From positions 111,790,304-111,854,303 of the forward strand of contig CM031858.1 of the NCBI GenBank assembly GCA_018697195.1: 64,000 bases of DNA, in the 5' to 3' direction. The DNA comes from Certhia americana (Eukaryota; Chordata; Aves; Passeriformes; Certhiidae). Positions 49,571-63,200 of this stretch are shown here, piece after piece; positions within the stretch are counted from its first letter, which is position 1; each line of letters begins with the position of its first letter. Position numbers and translations under genes: made by a program. Under the pieces are notes generated by a model that saw only the letters and a list, made by a program, of their open reading frames with translations, searched no databases and had not been told where the DNA came from.

Positions 49571-52500
49571 CTTGCCAAAACAGCTTTTTTTTTTCCATGA
49601 AGGCTAAGGCATGCCTCTTTACCTCCCTCAGCAACACAGGTTTTCCAAATTCTATTGTATGTTTTACACTGTTGAAAGTTTGCATTTACGAATCTTAGGA
49701 AATTGAGATGGGTCTGTTAGGTCCACATGCTTAGACCCACACATGTTCTGTACTTGGTAATATTGAAAACTGTAGTCCAAATATTGCAGTTCCTACCCAT
49801 CTTTATTAGCAATAATGTCTTTCTCTGCTACTCACACACCCCAGCATGCCTTTCTCCAGAAAGGATGGCTGCCAGTCTCCAGCTCTCTGGAGTGTGGGAG
49901 TCATTTGGGCTCAATTCTCTCAAGCCTTCACTCGCCCCACCCTACCCACCCACTCCTATTGCAACTCATCATTGTCTTTACTGGGAAGGCTGTGCTTTTC
50001 CTGGTCAAACCAGACCTTCAGTCACTGGGTTACTCCCTAGCTCCATTCTGGATTTGGACCCTTTCCCAGCCCTGCTCCTGCCATGCAGGTACACAGCCTG
50101 CCCATCCGCAACCTGTTCCAGTGGAGTCTTGAGGAGATCAAGAGCCGCAAAACAAAGCCATGCATTTCACTTTCTGCACACACCGTGTGGGCAATCCTGT
50201 CCATGTTCTCAGTGGTTTTAATGTAGCTAGTACAGATTCCAGTGTATTCATTCACCTCTCATAATGTGTCCTTTCAGTGTAACAGCTGCAACAGTGAGTC
50301 CTGCCTGGTTGAGACAAACCTGACATTCATTCCTGCCAGCTTGCCTAAGGGAGGATCCCTTTTGTGTCACCTGACACATCTGCTACTTCCACATTCCAAG
50401 AAGTAAAGCATTGTGTTTCAGGTGCAATAAAACATGGCTCCTTCTTGGTGTGAGGAAGTGCTAGTGGTGACATTGATTTTCTCTGAGCGTATCCCAACAG
50501 ATCCGTGGACTGGACCAGCTGTGGCCCTGGCAGCCATGACCAGAGCTGCTGTTGGATCAGCAGGAACTGAGTGAATGCAGCTGAGCACGCAGTATAACCC
50601 ACATCTTTCCAGTTCCTTGATTTTCTTCAGGCACCAGCCTTACTGTGCCTGGCTTGGGAGGTGCATTAAAGGTTTATCTGCTCTGCAATTCAGCCATAAA
50701 AAAACTACAGCTCAAAATGCTCAGGATAATTCTTTTTCCATGATGCAGCCTTCAGTGAACTCACTTCTGGTGCATCTCCTCAGGGCAGCCTTTGGCCCAT
50801 TGGCTTCCCCAGAGCCAGTGGCTTGCCTCAGCTATTTTGTACTGGCCACAATACAAGCATGGCCCAAGTGAGACAGAGACAACTGATAATGCCTTAATGT
50901 TTGTAATGCCGGCAGGACAGAAATGATCAGCTGCAAGGTGAGAGTTGTTTGGACTTTACAGCTCCTCAGGAGTGGTTTGTTTTGCAGTGATGGTTGTGGT
51001 TTGATGGGGGAACTGTTCTGCATGCTACAGGAAGCACAAAGGGTCCACTCTGCTTGTGTCATGCTGTGTAATAGTCTCTCCATTATCTAAGGCTGACTTT
51101 CTCTCAAATGGTGAGCTGTCACATTTGTATACATACATAGTATCTGAGGTCTAATTCTATGGGGCACTGGAAGTCTTTTGAAAAGTGCTTAAAAGGACTT
51201 TTCCTCTCCAAGGGAGCTCAGTGGTTCATACTCCTTGTTTTCTGAATTAAATGTTGGTATCATAATTAGGGCTAATTGGCAGCTTTGTTTGTAGCCTCAT
51301 CAGAGTCAGTGATTAGCTAAACAGAATGAGGAGGTTGTAAGTTCGTGTCTATTCTACAGATAAAAAAAAAGACCTCAAGGTCAATTCCTGCTAAAGCAGC
51401 ACTTTTCAGAGCACTGTGTTCATGTGCTGCCTCCTTCCCTTACCAGAAATTTGTGTTTCACAACCACTGGTTACTTTTCTCAGATTTGCAGTAAGCATCA
51501 AGTTATTACGTTAGTGTCTGGTGTGGCTGTTCCTATGCTGACCCACTAAAGAATGCATTTTGTTTTGACATGGCCTTGGTAACTTAAAGGAGTGCAAAAC
51601 TCACAACGTGTAGACATGTAGAAATAAATACAGGCAACCCACCAGACATGAATAATAAGAATTGCTAGAAGCAATTCAGCCATAGGGCTAAGAAACAAAT
51701 GGTTTCTTTATGTGGCTCTGGCTGTTCGGTAGCTGTACTTCAGAGCAATGTAATGGGTTTTAATGTTCATAAAAATGTTCAATCTGGTAAACCAATTTTT
51801 AGACCCTTACACAGTCTTGTTGAAATTGGATTCATTTGAACTGTAATATAAAATATTATGTTTACTTAACCCTTGTAAACTGATCTCCTTTGTCTTCATG
51901 AACTTGCTGGGCAGTTAAGGATCTAGCATTCCTTCCACAGTTAATAAAATTTTTGCGTTTTTCTCTCTATTCAAGTACTTAATTACAGTCAGACCTAGTT
52001 AATCAACATAAATTTTTTAAAATATTCATTCTTTTATAAAGCTTTTGATTGAAAAATACATATGAAGGTCATGCACTGAGACTTTGTATATTATTTAGGT
52101 TCAAAATCTCTGCTTAGATTTTTCCTGTGTGCAGCCCTGAAGATAGTGCAATGTGGATCAACTGAGATCTGATTGTACCTATGATGCAACCTTTAAATCA
52201 CGTCAGAGGCTTTGCTCTTTATAAAAGGTGGTAATCCATTTCTGTCCTCATTTTTGAATCCAACACTCACTGATGTGAATGGCAGTTCAATCTTCAAAGC
52301 GGCTCCTCTGTTCTCCACTCTATCCATTCCCTGAATTTTCATCTGTCTTGCACCAAGACCCCAAGAGACATTTCATACAGGAATTTCTGTGTTACTTGCA
52401 AATGGGCAAGAATAAACTGCATTCCATATGGCCATTAGGTAACCCTTTTGCTACAAGTATATTACATTTCCCAAGGCACTCAGGATTTACAAAAATCCTT

Positions 52501-53294
52501 GAATGGTACAGTTGGTGTTGATCAAAGAGTCTGTGATTCAAGAATTTATGATGAAGGATTTTGAGGTTTTCAATCTGAAATTTTGCAGGGAATACAGTGG
52601 CTGGAATAGTGTTTAAAAATCCTAAGGCTTTTACTGGAGTTAGTTGGTAGGTAGGAGTGAAATCCCTTCACAGCCTTAAAAGATGATATAATTTGGTGTG
52701 CACTTTTGTTAATTTAACAATGAATGCCTGGCACTTGGTTTGTTATGCATGGATTGTTGAGCTTCTGGGGACCTTTTCACCCCACTCTTGGTATGGAATA
52801 TTAAACAATGTACAAGGTTAGAATTTTGGCTAAAAATGAAAAGTGAAAGGACATAATGCTGCAACTTTGGCTTTCACCTCAGAACTGATTAATGACCACA
52901 GAAGATAAATGTAGAAGGTCAAACCTATCAATTTTAAAACACAGAGCAATTACAGAGCTGCCATTTCTAAAGTTCAAGCTTCCTGCTGCTGTAAGTCCTG
53001 CTTGGGGTGGCTTATGCTAAGTGGTCAGTAAGGCTTATAAAGGCACTTTGCATAAGGCTGAATTTTATCAGGGTGGCTTTTCAGCTGTGAATCAGATACA
53101 TCTTTTTGTGCAAGCTCAATATCCTGATACTACTAGGATAAATGTTAGGCTGTGCAGGATTTTAGCAAAGCACTTACCAAAATGAGGGAAGAAAGTCTGA
53201 GATCCTTTTTTGTGTTTGCCCTTACATTTGTAATTTATGGAAGATAACTTCATCTCTGAGGAACCATCTGTATTTCATTGGGGTGCTGTTTTCT
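49571..53294. other. Non-coding block, nothing recognised
   Basis: The 164-residue plus ORF at 49,727-50,221 overlaps two other open plus frames (49,815-50,132 and 49,846-50,040), so it is probably a stop-poor CT-rich region rather than a gene. 'gcaacctgttccag' near 50,109 recalls a CR1 phrase, but neighbouring text does not follow, so it was not called. Confidence 0.55.
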
Positions 53295-53412
53295 ACCCAG
53301 TTTCATGACACCACTAATCGAAGCACTGGGAGATCAAATGCCTCACTCAGGGTCAGAGATCATTTTGGTAGCTCTGTGTCAACCCTAGATTTCAGCATGA
53401 TTCCGAGTTTGA
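53295..53412 (-). mobile_element. Possible MIR-like SINE remnant, reversed
   Basis: 'atgcctcactcagggtcaga' stands where reversed MIR has 'aagtaacttgcccaaggtcac'. 'tggtagctctgtgtcaaccc', 'tagatttcagcatgattcc' then follow in the place of 'agtggcagagctgggattcgaacccaggtctgactc'. The order fits, but decay is strong and the ends are unclear. Confidence 0.4.
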
Positions 53413-53756
53413 GATAAAAAAACCCCTGCAAACTCCAAAACTAAAGGCAATATAAATAACTGTGTATGGTGTAACCAGTGTGATTTTGTTGTTGTTGTCA
53501 TTGTTGTTTGACATTCTCTTTTAAAACACTCTGTGGAGAGAGACTACATGAAGACTGCCCAGGAAGGGAGTAAGCGAAAGAAAACACTTTGTTCTGTGTT
53601 CACAAAGCAGTAACAAGGACTTGTACAAACTATATTCATGTCCAGAGCTTGAATGTTTCAAAGTCTTTTCTACAGAGTGCCTTGTAATCATTATCCTCAG
53701 CATCCTGTTTAAGAGAAGCTATTAACTACTTGCAGTACTTTCCTTCTATTTTTCAG
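53413..53756. other. Non-coding, short TTG run
   Basis: A (TTG)n-like run at about 53,486-53,510 and an AT-rich stretch ending in a pyrimidine tract and cag at 53,756. No gene was recognised. Confidence 0.6.
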
Positions 53757-54143
53757 TAAGATAATATGAGGCAAAGGCCAAGAGCTAACGTCAGGTTGTG
53801 TCCAAAGCACTTTTTTTTTTTTAGAAGAAGTCTGTTAGTGGATATTTTTGAAGTGGCAGAAAGGAAGCACCGGGGCAGTGTCCTTCCTGGCTCTGCACAG
53901 CTTCCTGCGCGCTTCCCTGCCGAAGCCTTAGTCAGAGCCCTGCAACAATTCATGCTCAGCCTCCCACGCCATCGTCTGCCTGGCTTTGATTTTCTGAACT
54001 TGTACAATCGACTGGCGGGTCTGGTCTCTGACTTAACGATGAGTGTACAGGTGGCAGAGCAAAGAGCCAGCAGGAATATCTTTGTGATTCAGAGATTGCG
54101 AATGATCTCGGTGTGTGCGTCTCTGAATACACCTGCCTTTTAG
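53757..54143 (+). other. CpG-retaining ORF block, candidate exon or conserved element
   Basis: The block starts right after 'ttccttctatttttcag' (ending 53,756), a good 3' splice site. A plus frame from 53,766 stays open for 125 codons to a stop at 54,141-54,143. The predicted peptide looks protein-like in its second half (for example LVRALQQFMLSL and FDFLNLYNRLAGLVSDL), with alternating hydrophobic residues. About ten CG dinucleotides occur between 53,865 and 54,120, unlike the CpG-poor flanks. Against coding: an 12-base T tract inside the frame, open minus frames over the same bases, and no recognised domain. It is either an exon, a non-coding RNA, or a conserved regulatory element. Confidence 0.25.
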
Positions 54144-57100
54144 TGCTGTAGTAGACAGGGTTGAGTAATGTACCCAGATTATAGTCTACAGGGCTCTTGG
54201 ATAAACCCATTGTGGTAAAAAAAAATTAAAAAAAAAAAAAATTAGAGCTGACTGCTGACTAAACTCTTTTCACACTAACTTTTCTCATGTCCCTGCTGAT
54301 GAACTCTCTCCAAACTTCTTCCCACCTGTTTATGGTTTGGCTCTCTGGGTCAGGTACTGTTCCCATTGGCACAAGTGCAAATCCAGTTACCTGATGTAAA
54401 TTAAAACCTGTTGGGCTGCTCAGGCTTCACATAGTTGTAGTCATTGCGGAGCCACAATTTGTGAATGGAGTGATGTCTAGCACTGTAATTTCCTGCAAAT
54501 GATGAAGAAGATGCAGATTTTGCCTGTGGCAACAGCTGCTGAGAAAGGGAAGAGAAAAACCATTGCAAGAGCAGGAGGAGATAACAAAGGCAATGTGCAG
54601 TGAAGAGTCAGTCAAAGAACCATTGTTATCTTTGACAATACGTTCGCTGTAAGAAACAAGGATTTGCAGGCTTTTTTTCTGCCTCTTGTGAGTGTGCTTT
54701 TTATCACATTTACTTTATAAAAATATAAACAGCCTTTTTCTTCTCTGCTTTCTTTTCTAATGGTACCACTATTGGTAACTTCATCTTGAGAAACAGTGTA
54801 GTAATGAAGTTCAATATTTGTTCTCTCTCTTAATCTTTTTAAAGTCTTTGAGCTAATTTTGTATTAAAAACAAGCTGTCTCCTCAAAGGGAGCCCCACTC
54901 TTCTGATTCCTGTTATCACTGAAGTGAATGACTTGTTTTTATCTCCCTATGGCTAAATGTATCAAGGAAGGCTGATACCTCTTGAGAAGCCATCAATCTT
55001 TGAGTTTTCTTTAACAGGATGGAGGACAGGAGAGTTTTGGGCAGTTGCACCCAGGGATAATAGAGTTAACCCTCTGCACGTTTACAGCTGCTGTTGTGAG
55101 GGATCCCACTGCTCTGCACCCTTGGGATAGATTGCAAGGCAAATGTTTAGTGAGAAACCAGATACTGAAGCAAGAGATGTGAAATGTTGTGAGGACAAAA
55201 TGATTCTGCTGTTATCAGAAACACCTGGTTCCTCAGATCAGCCAGGCTCAACAAAGCCACCTACATTCTTCCTGCCACATATATATGAAATATAATTTGA
55301 ATAAAAAGACACAGCAGATCATAAGAGACGAGAACTTTTTGCACCTTCTCCATTACCCTGTTATTAACTTGCCTTGCTGTTTGCAAGTCAGGCTGAACTT
55401 GTGCACTTCATTGGGAATGGCTTTTATAACCATGTTCTGTAGATGACTCTTGTAGCTTTGTGAGAATTCACCATTATGTAACAGGAAACTTTATGAGAGG
55501 AGTGGATGGGTTAATGTACTCAATGATTTTAGATTATTAGCATATTTGCTGTGCAGTTGCTAAACCAGATTTGTTGCTGCTTTTTTGTCATTGCTGTTGT
55601 TCAATTCCATATTTTCATGTTAGTTTTGATAAAGCCAGAAAACTGCCCACATTGTTTTTGTACTCGGAATGGTTTACTGTGTGTTTAGTTATTCCCAATG
55701 TGGCCTAAATGTTTGTATTATTATAGTAGTTCTGACATGTTCCCAAATAATATTATCTGGGATTTGATGAGTGACTACTGTTGATGTAATGCAAATGTGA
55801 CCTACATTAAAAAAGTTTCTTCCATCTCTCTTGGACGCTAAAGTTTGTCTGGTACATTAGTTTACTTTTGTACTCAGCAGCTGCTTTAATAGCCCTTAAC
55901 ACTAAGTCATGAAATGGAGTGGATCTCAAAGAAGTGAAGTGAGTGTCCATTCTGGGCATGAAGTTTTACATTGTGTACCCCAAATTTTGGGCAGGACCAG
56001 TCTATTTCATCTACAAAAATACTTTACTTTCTGCACAGTATTGGAGACATATGACTCTGTCAAGTTACATTTGCTGCTGTTTTAGAAGCGATCTGTGAAT
56101 GTTGTGAATGAAATCTTGTGGTGCATGGTATCTGTTTTACTGCTTTATTCACTGATTGTGTTACATACCTTTGCACGGTGAATGGCAACAGTCAGGAAAC
56201 CAAAACTGGATTTTTTTGTTGTCATTTATATTCCCTTTTCCTTATTTCAAGATCATTTTTTTCAGTACCCCAAGGTATTGATAGTGCATATAACATTTAA
56301 ATTCTGTATTTGTCTTTTATAGCACTATTTAATAATTCTAAAGATATTAGCACAAAAAAAATGCCTCACTCTGCAGTACATACATTGACTCTGACATACA
56401 TTTAGTGGTAGTAAAAAAATTTCCCTGTATCCCATTGAAGAAAACCAGCAGAAAAATAGAGCTAGGAGGGAATTCACCTGCTTCAGCCCACTGACTCAAA
56501 GCTTTTCATGTTGAGTATTCCTGACAGCTGCCTGTGGAAGTCCTTGAGCTGTTTGGTGCTGTACTGTAGGATTTCCTGATATTTTGCAGTTTGCATTAGT
56601 TTAGAGACATCTCTGTTACCTCTTAGATTAATCTGGGGTCTGCTTGTGAAGGCCTTGGTACAAGGACTTCCTCTGCTGTGAGTTGCTGTCTGACATTGCT
56701 GCTTTAAGCACCACACTGGTTAAAACTTCTTCTGTGGTCTAAGGGCAGGACCTGATAGTTTGTGTCAGGACACATAACAGTGTCACTTTGAGAGGAGGTG
56801 TGCTGAGGTTGGCCATGGCAAGAAGGTCACTCAGAATGTGAGCACAGCACATACCTACAGGTTTTTGGAAAAAAAATAGCTCTATGGGGCTTTTTATTTC
56901 AATTGACTCTTTAATTTACTTGCTGTTGTGAGACAGCAAAACCTCGCTTTTTGTTCTTTGGTGTTTATGGGTTTCTGCAAAGATGTAATGGTAATATTTT
57001 TTACAAAAGGTAACAGTTGTCATGCTTGTAAATCAGAATAATAAATCATGAAGTTTCTTTTTTCTTTTTGATGGCTTATTTCTGTCTGAGAGTTGCATTC

Positions 57101-59860
57101 CTTGTGCACTAAAAAGGACATGTTTCCCAACCACTAAACACCTTTTCCACTTCATGTAAGTTGACACTTGTGTTTGTAGCACCAGAAAAAGTGAAATCAA
57201 CCAAAGAAGTCAGGTTTTGTTTTTTTAAATGGTCTATGGGGTGCAGATAATTTATACATCATCACCATCATCATCATCAGGTTACATAGGAGTTATGTTT
57301 CCTTTAGTGAAAACCAATTTCTTGAATGCTGAAATAAAATCCCTATTTCCAGCAATACCCAAGATTTTCAATTTTGCTGCTGCTGCCTCAGGAGATCCTC
57401 CTTCTAGGAAAACTGATTGCAGGAGACACACATTTTCCATAAGTTTTCTGCTGCCTTATACTGCTTTCATCCATGCTCCTTAAGCATAAATTAATTTATG
57501 GAAGGTTTCCTATTTATTTCTCAGGGGAAAAAGAGTTCACCATAGGTGAGATTTTGCAGCAGGCATCTTGGATATATAGAGGGTTGGATTTTATGACGTT
57601 ATTTCACTCATTAAAATTAAAAGATTACAGTGAAGTTGTCTGAAAGATGAGAGTAAAATTTAATCACTTTCTGCTACCTGTTTTGTTGTCTCCAGAGCAA
57701 TTCACCCTCAGCACCCTCTTCCAAGACTCAAGCACAAAAGAAATGGCCTTGGAATGTGATACTAGAAGTGGACTGGAACTGGGGAGAAGAAGCATTTCAG
57801 GAAAAAGAAATTAGTTCACCAAAACTGTATTTTGTATTTGTGAGTTCTTAAACTATTTCTGTTCCCATCCGAGCTTGTTCCTTCATGATTCAGATTCTCC
57901 CCTGGCTTAGTGCTGCAGTGAAATCATACTTCTGTGCTTCTGACATTGCAGACTGTTGCCAGCACAGAAATGATTGTGATAACACAAATCCACCAGGGAT
58001 GGGCAAACTACTTCAATAAAAATAGCAACTGCAATGAATCTCAGTTCAAATTTTGAACTCCTCTCCTGCCCGTTTTTTTTGGTGGTTTTTTTTCTTTTTC
58101 TTTTTTAAGCTAACATGATTTCAGTAAGTACCTCCCTGAAATTAATCATGTGGACTCTACAGTCTTGGCTGTCTTCACTGATCCAGCTGCTGTCCTCAAA
58201 TCTGACAATTTCCATTGCTTCCCTTGGGTTAGAGGGAGTGAGTACGTTTTGGGGTATACCTTTGACCTGAGGAATGCATGGGATGGGAAGACATCAGCCA
58301 GCTGAGCCCAAAGAAAATGTGCCAAAACTGAGACTGCCCTGATAAAATATAGCTTGGAAAGGGGACCTCTTGGAAACCAGAGGGAAGGAGCAACTTTAGG
58401 TGCAGGGGGAGGGAGAATGAGGACAGAGATGAAAAAATCTGATTATGTTGGGAAGAATAAATTCAGAATAGAAGGAAGCTATTTCAGAAGATTTCCTTAA
58501 GCTCTGTAGCATCCAGACCACACTGCCAGATTGTCTCAGCCTGAAGTGGGAGTCCTTAGGGTGAGGATGAACAGAACCTTGCACACTTTATGCAAAAGTG
58601 AAATTAAACAGCTTTGTGGGGTAATATAACTTGTGTTTACCTCTGTGGTGGGAAGTTGTCCCAGACTGAATAGAGGTGGGTGAATTAATACGGCACAACT
58701 GATCCCTCATGAGCCTCAATGCAGGGGACAGGCTGTGCACTTCCAGGGGAATGGACTCCAACTGGTCAACAGACCATGCAGTGCTCCTTGGAGGTCAGGA
58801 ACTTGAGAAATCCCTTCTACTTATGCTTAGGCCATGTTAGGCATAGAAGACGTGAATTTGCTTTCCTTTACTCCAGGCACAGCAGTGGAAGTACCTGCTG
58901 GTTCAGGAAAGGGAGTGGCCACATGGCAGTCTTGTCCAGACTTGTCCTGGTTAAATCCTGGGCTTACTTTTGGGCTTACTTTACATCCCATATGACTTTT
59001 GGGATGCAGTTGGCTCATCCCTAGCTTGGTGGAATAAGAGCAGAGAAGCAAGGATCTGTCTCACCATGTCAATGCACCCCTATGGGAGAAATGTTCTGGA
59101 GGTTCTCCGTGAAAATTCAGCTGTGGAGAGAAAATCATCTTGCAAGAGAATGCAGCTTGCTTTTGGACACGACTAGTGCAGTTAATTAGCATCTCTGAGG
59201 AGACAAATGAAAAGACTCAAGAAGAAGGTGAAGGAAATTTGCAGTTAACAGTTATGTGCTGGTGAGCTTTCCAGAGGATGGAAGTTTCTCTTTAAGCCAC
59301 GTACATGCTGCGGAGCAGGCGTGTGGGAAAGGTTACAGTGAATTTGCCCTCACACAAGAATCACTTCAGAGCAAACAGCAGTCCCAACATGAGAAAATTA
59401 TTTCAAGCCATGAGAAGCTGCAACATTGTTCAAGGACTTGTCAGATCTGTTTTCTGCATTTCTTTTTTTTTTTTTTTCCCATGTTCTTAGCTTAGGTAAT
59501 ATTTACAGTTTTAGGCATTTTGTTTATTGGCCATGGTGTTAGCTTTAATCAAACTGTCACATGCCTTGCTGTGGTCTATATTACATCTTATTAAGGGGTA
59601 GCTGTGCAGTGCTCTCCCAGCATAAAATGTCCTGGCCTTTAGAAACTGTGCTTCTTCATGACTCTGGTGTTTAATTGCATGCCAAATGTGAAAATGAATT
59701 TGTTCCATGTAAAAAATAATGGTATATATTCAGTGCCATTGATCTCGCATTTCAAAATATGGTTAAAACTACACTGTATAAATCCATAGCAAGTACTGCT
59801 GGATGCTTTTCCTCTGACTAATGGAAAGTTTGCTTGTGTCTGACAGCATAGGGGGGGCTG
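54144..59860. other. Non-coding block, nothing recognised
   Basis: An A-rich tract lies at 54,216-54,244 and a short (CAT)n run at about 57,257-57,279. T/G-rich low-complexity text is at 58,074-58,107. ORFs such as 58,719-59,024 lack any motif. A tandem 12-base duplicate 'gggcttactttt' lies at about 58,960-58,983. Confidence 0.55.
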
Positions 59861-60240
59861 CCAAGATGGTGGTGGGGGAGGAAGGAGGCAGGAGCCCAGG
59901 GCAATTCCCATGGGTCTGGCAATAAAAAGAGCCAAACCTCCTTCCTTCTGCTCTGGCAGCCTCCTTCTCAGTGCCATCACCCTCTGTGGTGTCCAGCGAA
60001 ACTTTGCCATGGTGCCACCATGCCACAGGGACTTTCTGGGCTTCTTGCAACTGGTGCATGTGCTGGGTTTGCCTAGCTGGTACCAGGCACATCTCCAGGG
60101 GTGCCTTGTCCCTCCTGTGTGTCTCTGCACAAGCCCTGTGTCTGCAGTCACAGTGTGCTGGAACTGTGATTGTAATGGGGAGTTAAAAGAAAAACACCCA
60201 AAGCCCCCCCCAAACTGGGAGTAATGGCTCTTCCTGGATC
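59860..60240. other. GC-richer patch with TATA-like box and long ORFs on both strands
   Basis: A local rise in GC contains 'gcaataaaaagagcc' at about 59,919, a TATA-like box, followed some 30 bases later by 'ccttctgctctggcagcctcc' (in part). The minus strand is open for 219 residues (59,639-60,298) and plus frames are open over the same bases (59,910-60,224). Nothing in the proteins is recognisable: the long minus frame has a poly-Pro run from the G-rich tract and no domain. Possible readings are a weak promoter, an old LTR piece or plain sequence. I could not find LTR ends. Confidence 0.25.
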
Positions 60241-63200
60241 CTATCTCTTTACCAGCCACAGGACCAATCATGAGGAGATGGTCACTGGACACAGGCAATT
60301 TTCAGAGGGCCTGGGCAGATCTCAAAGTCAGATGTGATGAGGACTTGTTAATGGGTCTATTTATTCCATTTTGAATGATGTTAAATAGGCTCTTAAATAG
60401 GTATATACTCACAGGGTGCTGTGAAGACTCTATGAACACTGAAAAAAAAATTGATTTCTGACTGCAAAACTAAAGCTTCACCTAGTTTTATCCATATTGC
60501 TCTTCCTTCCTTCATGCCTTAAAACTCAAAATAAGGTTCAGATACTCAGCAACCATTTTTCAAGAGGTGGAAGGAGGCCAGAATGTTTCAGTGTTTTTAA
60601 CCATGTGTGTGAAATTCATGGATTCTAAACCTTTAGAAAGGCACTCTAAAGCCAGTAATTTGTACCTGCTGAGGAGGAGTTTGATGTTCTAGCCATAATT
60701 CAGCCACTACATCAGTTCCTTGGAAGTTAGAATTTTATTCTGCTTGGGGTAATTTCAGAATTAGGCCACGATGGGATCAATTCTGTATCATTCTGAAATG
60801 GTGCAGCAACATCTGGTGGGAAAAAAGCTATGCTGCAAAGATGCAGTGCAGAAGCTGCCGGGGAGTGGGTTTTCTCCCTGACTTCAGCAGAACCCCTTAC
60901 ACAATTTGGATCAACGATGTTGTAGCATGCAGAAAGGTGGATAAATTCACTGGTATGGTTCTCCAGACTGGATTATGTGATTCTGTATTGACCAAATGAG
61001 AAACAGACAACCTACATTAGACATAACTTGAAATGAGCAATCATCAGTGCATGAGAAGTTCCCATGGAAGTTCATTAACATTAACAATTTCATCAATGGT
61101 TTGCAAGGAACCCTATGAATTTGATGTTAAGATTAACTGTGGATGACCCAAAAAAAAAACCAAACCAAAAACCCAAACCCAAACCAAAAGGGAATGATGA
61201 TTTTATTTCAGTTTTATTTAAGGTCATACTTTTAGAAAGATATTTCATTCTTGGAGAAAGGCAGAGGCTGAGTGAGTGGTCCATCTTGAAAAGAAGTAAA
61301 ATTATAAAAGAAGTTGTTTTTCTAGTGTTCATGGGTTCTCATGCTGATGGTTGTCTGCAAGAGATAAAACACAGTATGTGAATGGTGTTTTATGACTGGG
61401 AAATGAGAAGCTGTGTTACCTCTGTGTGTGGTGGTGGAGTGCTGCTGTAGCAATGTTCTGTCCAGTTCTACTATTTTACCTTTTTTGTTCCTGCTTTTCT
61501 CACAGATGAAGCAGAGATACTGGCATATATTTCCTATTATATATTTCACTATATATTTGAAATCATAGTAAAAATTTGAAATCTCAAGAGAAAGAGATTT
61601 TAACCACTGAGATTTCAAACAAAACAGATCTTGTGAAGTAGCTGGTCTGATTTTTGGTACAATGAACTTCAGAGAAGTTTGGCTAAGACTTTATTTTATC
61701 AAGTGTTTTTTAACAAACTGTGGCTTATGAGAAACATTTTTCAATGAAATTGCTCATTAAAAATCACAGAATGTACTTTAAAAAAAACCCACATTTGCTC
61801 TATTAGTATAGAGGGGGAAATATGCTGTCACTGTATGCTATTAGAAAGTTCAACAGCAATAAATAGAAAATATAGGAACAGGTAGTTTTTTCACATTTTT
61901 CAGAATAGTAGTAGCTGGGGAGAACCAGAAGATTATCTAAGTGACTTCCTAACAATAAGATTTACTCTACATTTACATCTTCTTTTATGGAAAACATTTA
62001 TTGAGTATTAAATTTCCACCCCATCCTAAAAATAGTTTTTTTTGAGAAGTATAGGAATGTGACTCTATGATCATGAGGTTCTATTTCATGTTAAGCAGAC
62101 TATGGAATGTCTAACTTATTGTCTTCTTATATATTTTCTAATATTTCATGGCAATGATATTTATACTATGAAACTTAATATATCCTCAACCTTCCCTGTG
62201 CATCCAAAGACTTGTGCAGTCTTTCAGCATCAGAAGGTGATGTGGTTCTGGCAGAAAAGTGCAGTCAGGTTGAGGATGTGACCCACTACATGCATTTACT
62301 TTAAATTAAACAAACATTTTCTTCTGCAGACACAGGATATACCAGCATGTGTGTAAAATATTTATACTATCCCAGGCTTCCCACTGACACCAATAGAAGT
62401 TCTGTGTATGAATGTAGGGGAATCTTATTCTTCAGGAAACCTCCAGATTTGTACATGTAGAAAATTCAGTGTTTGCAGTCAGATTCACAGTGGGTATAAA
62501 TCTTCACTGAGTTTCTTGGTGTTTGCTGATGTAGAGCAGCAGAAAATTTGGCCTCCTTCTTATGAAGATCTATTTATTTAGAAAGTGGTAGCAAATTTCA
62601 GCATATGGATCTGACCAACAAGCGGTACAGTGAACACACAAAAGTCTGCTTTTTTAAGGCATTTGTAGCATGCTGCTGTTGAAATCAACAGAAGTATTCT
62701 AAAGCTGAAGCACAAATTCCCCCTAATTAGAGGCCAGAAAAAAAAAAGATGGGAGACATATGAATTCCCTCATCATGTGAAAATCTTGACCTAGATTCTG
62801 TGATGGAACTCAACTGACCTAGATTGGGTGCTTAACAATTTTTAGAAAGGACAATAGCTACTTCCTTAATTTATAAATTGAAAGAGATTTTGCTCTTTAA
62901 GTTAATAAAAGAGGTCTGTCAGCATTGTACCCAAGATGGTTTTGTATCAGCATGGTACCAAAGGTAGTTCTCCCATGGAGAATGGAGGGAGTTGGAGAGA
63001 GAGGGACAGAGACGTCCTGCTGGGCGAGGTGAATGTTGATGGCTTACCCAGGTGAAGCAGAGACCCCTTAATGGAGCAGCAGCCCTAATGGAAACTTCTG
63101 ATCCCAGAAGCTCAGGTGAGCCTTTCTTCCTGAGTTTATGCCCACTTGGTGAGATGAGAGAATACGTTCACATTCATTGCAGGCATGAAAATATGGTGTC

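Noticed and set aside
50100..50160. CR1-like phrase 'gcaacctgttccag'
   Set aside because: The sequence on either side does not match CR1, so this is likely coincidence.
49727..50221. 164-residue plus-strand ORF
   Set aside because: Two other plus frames are open in the same CT-rich stretch, and the translation is low in charged residues with no recognisable family.
61149..61188. Telomere-like A/C-rich repeat (ccaaaccc type)
   Set aside because: It is irregular and lacks the ccctaa vertebrate telomere unit.
62360..62555. Possible ancient amniote repeat ('cccactgacaccaatagaag')
   Set aside because: It is reminiscent of old reptile/amniote repeats but too decayed to assign from memory.
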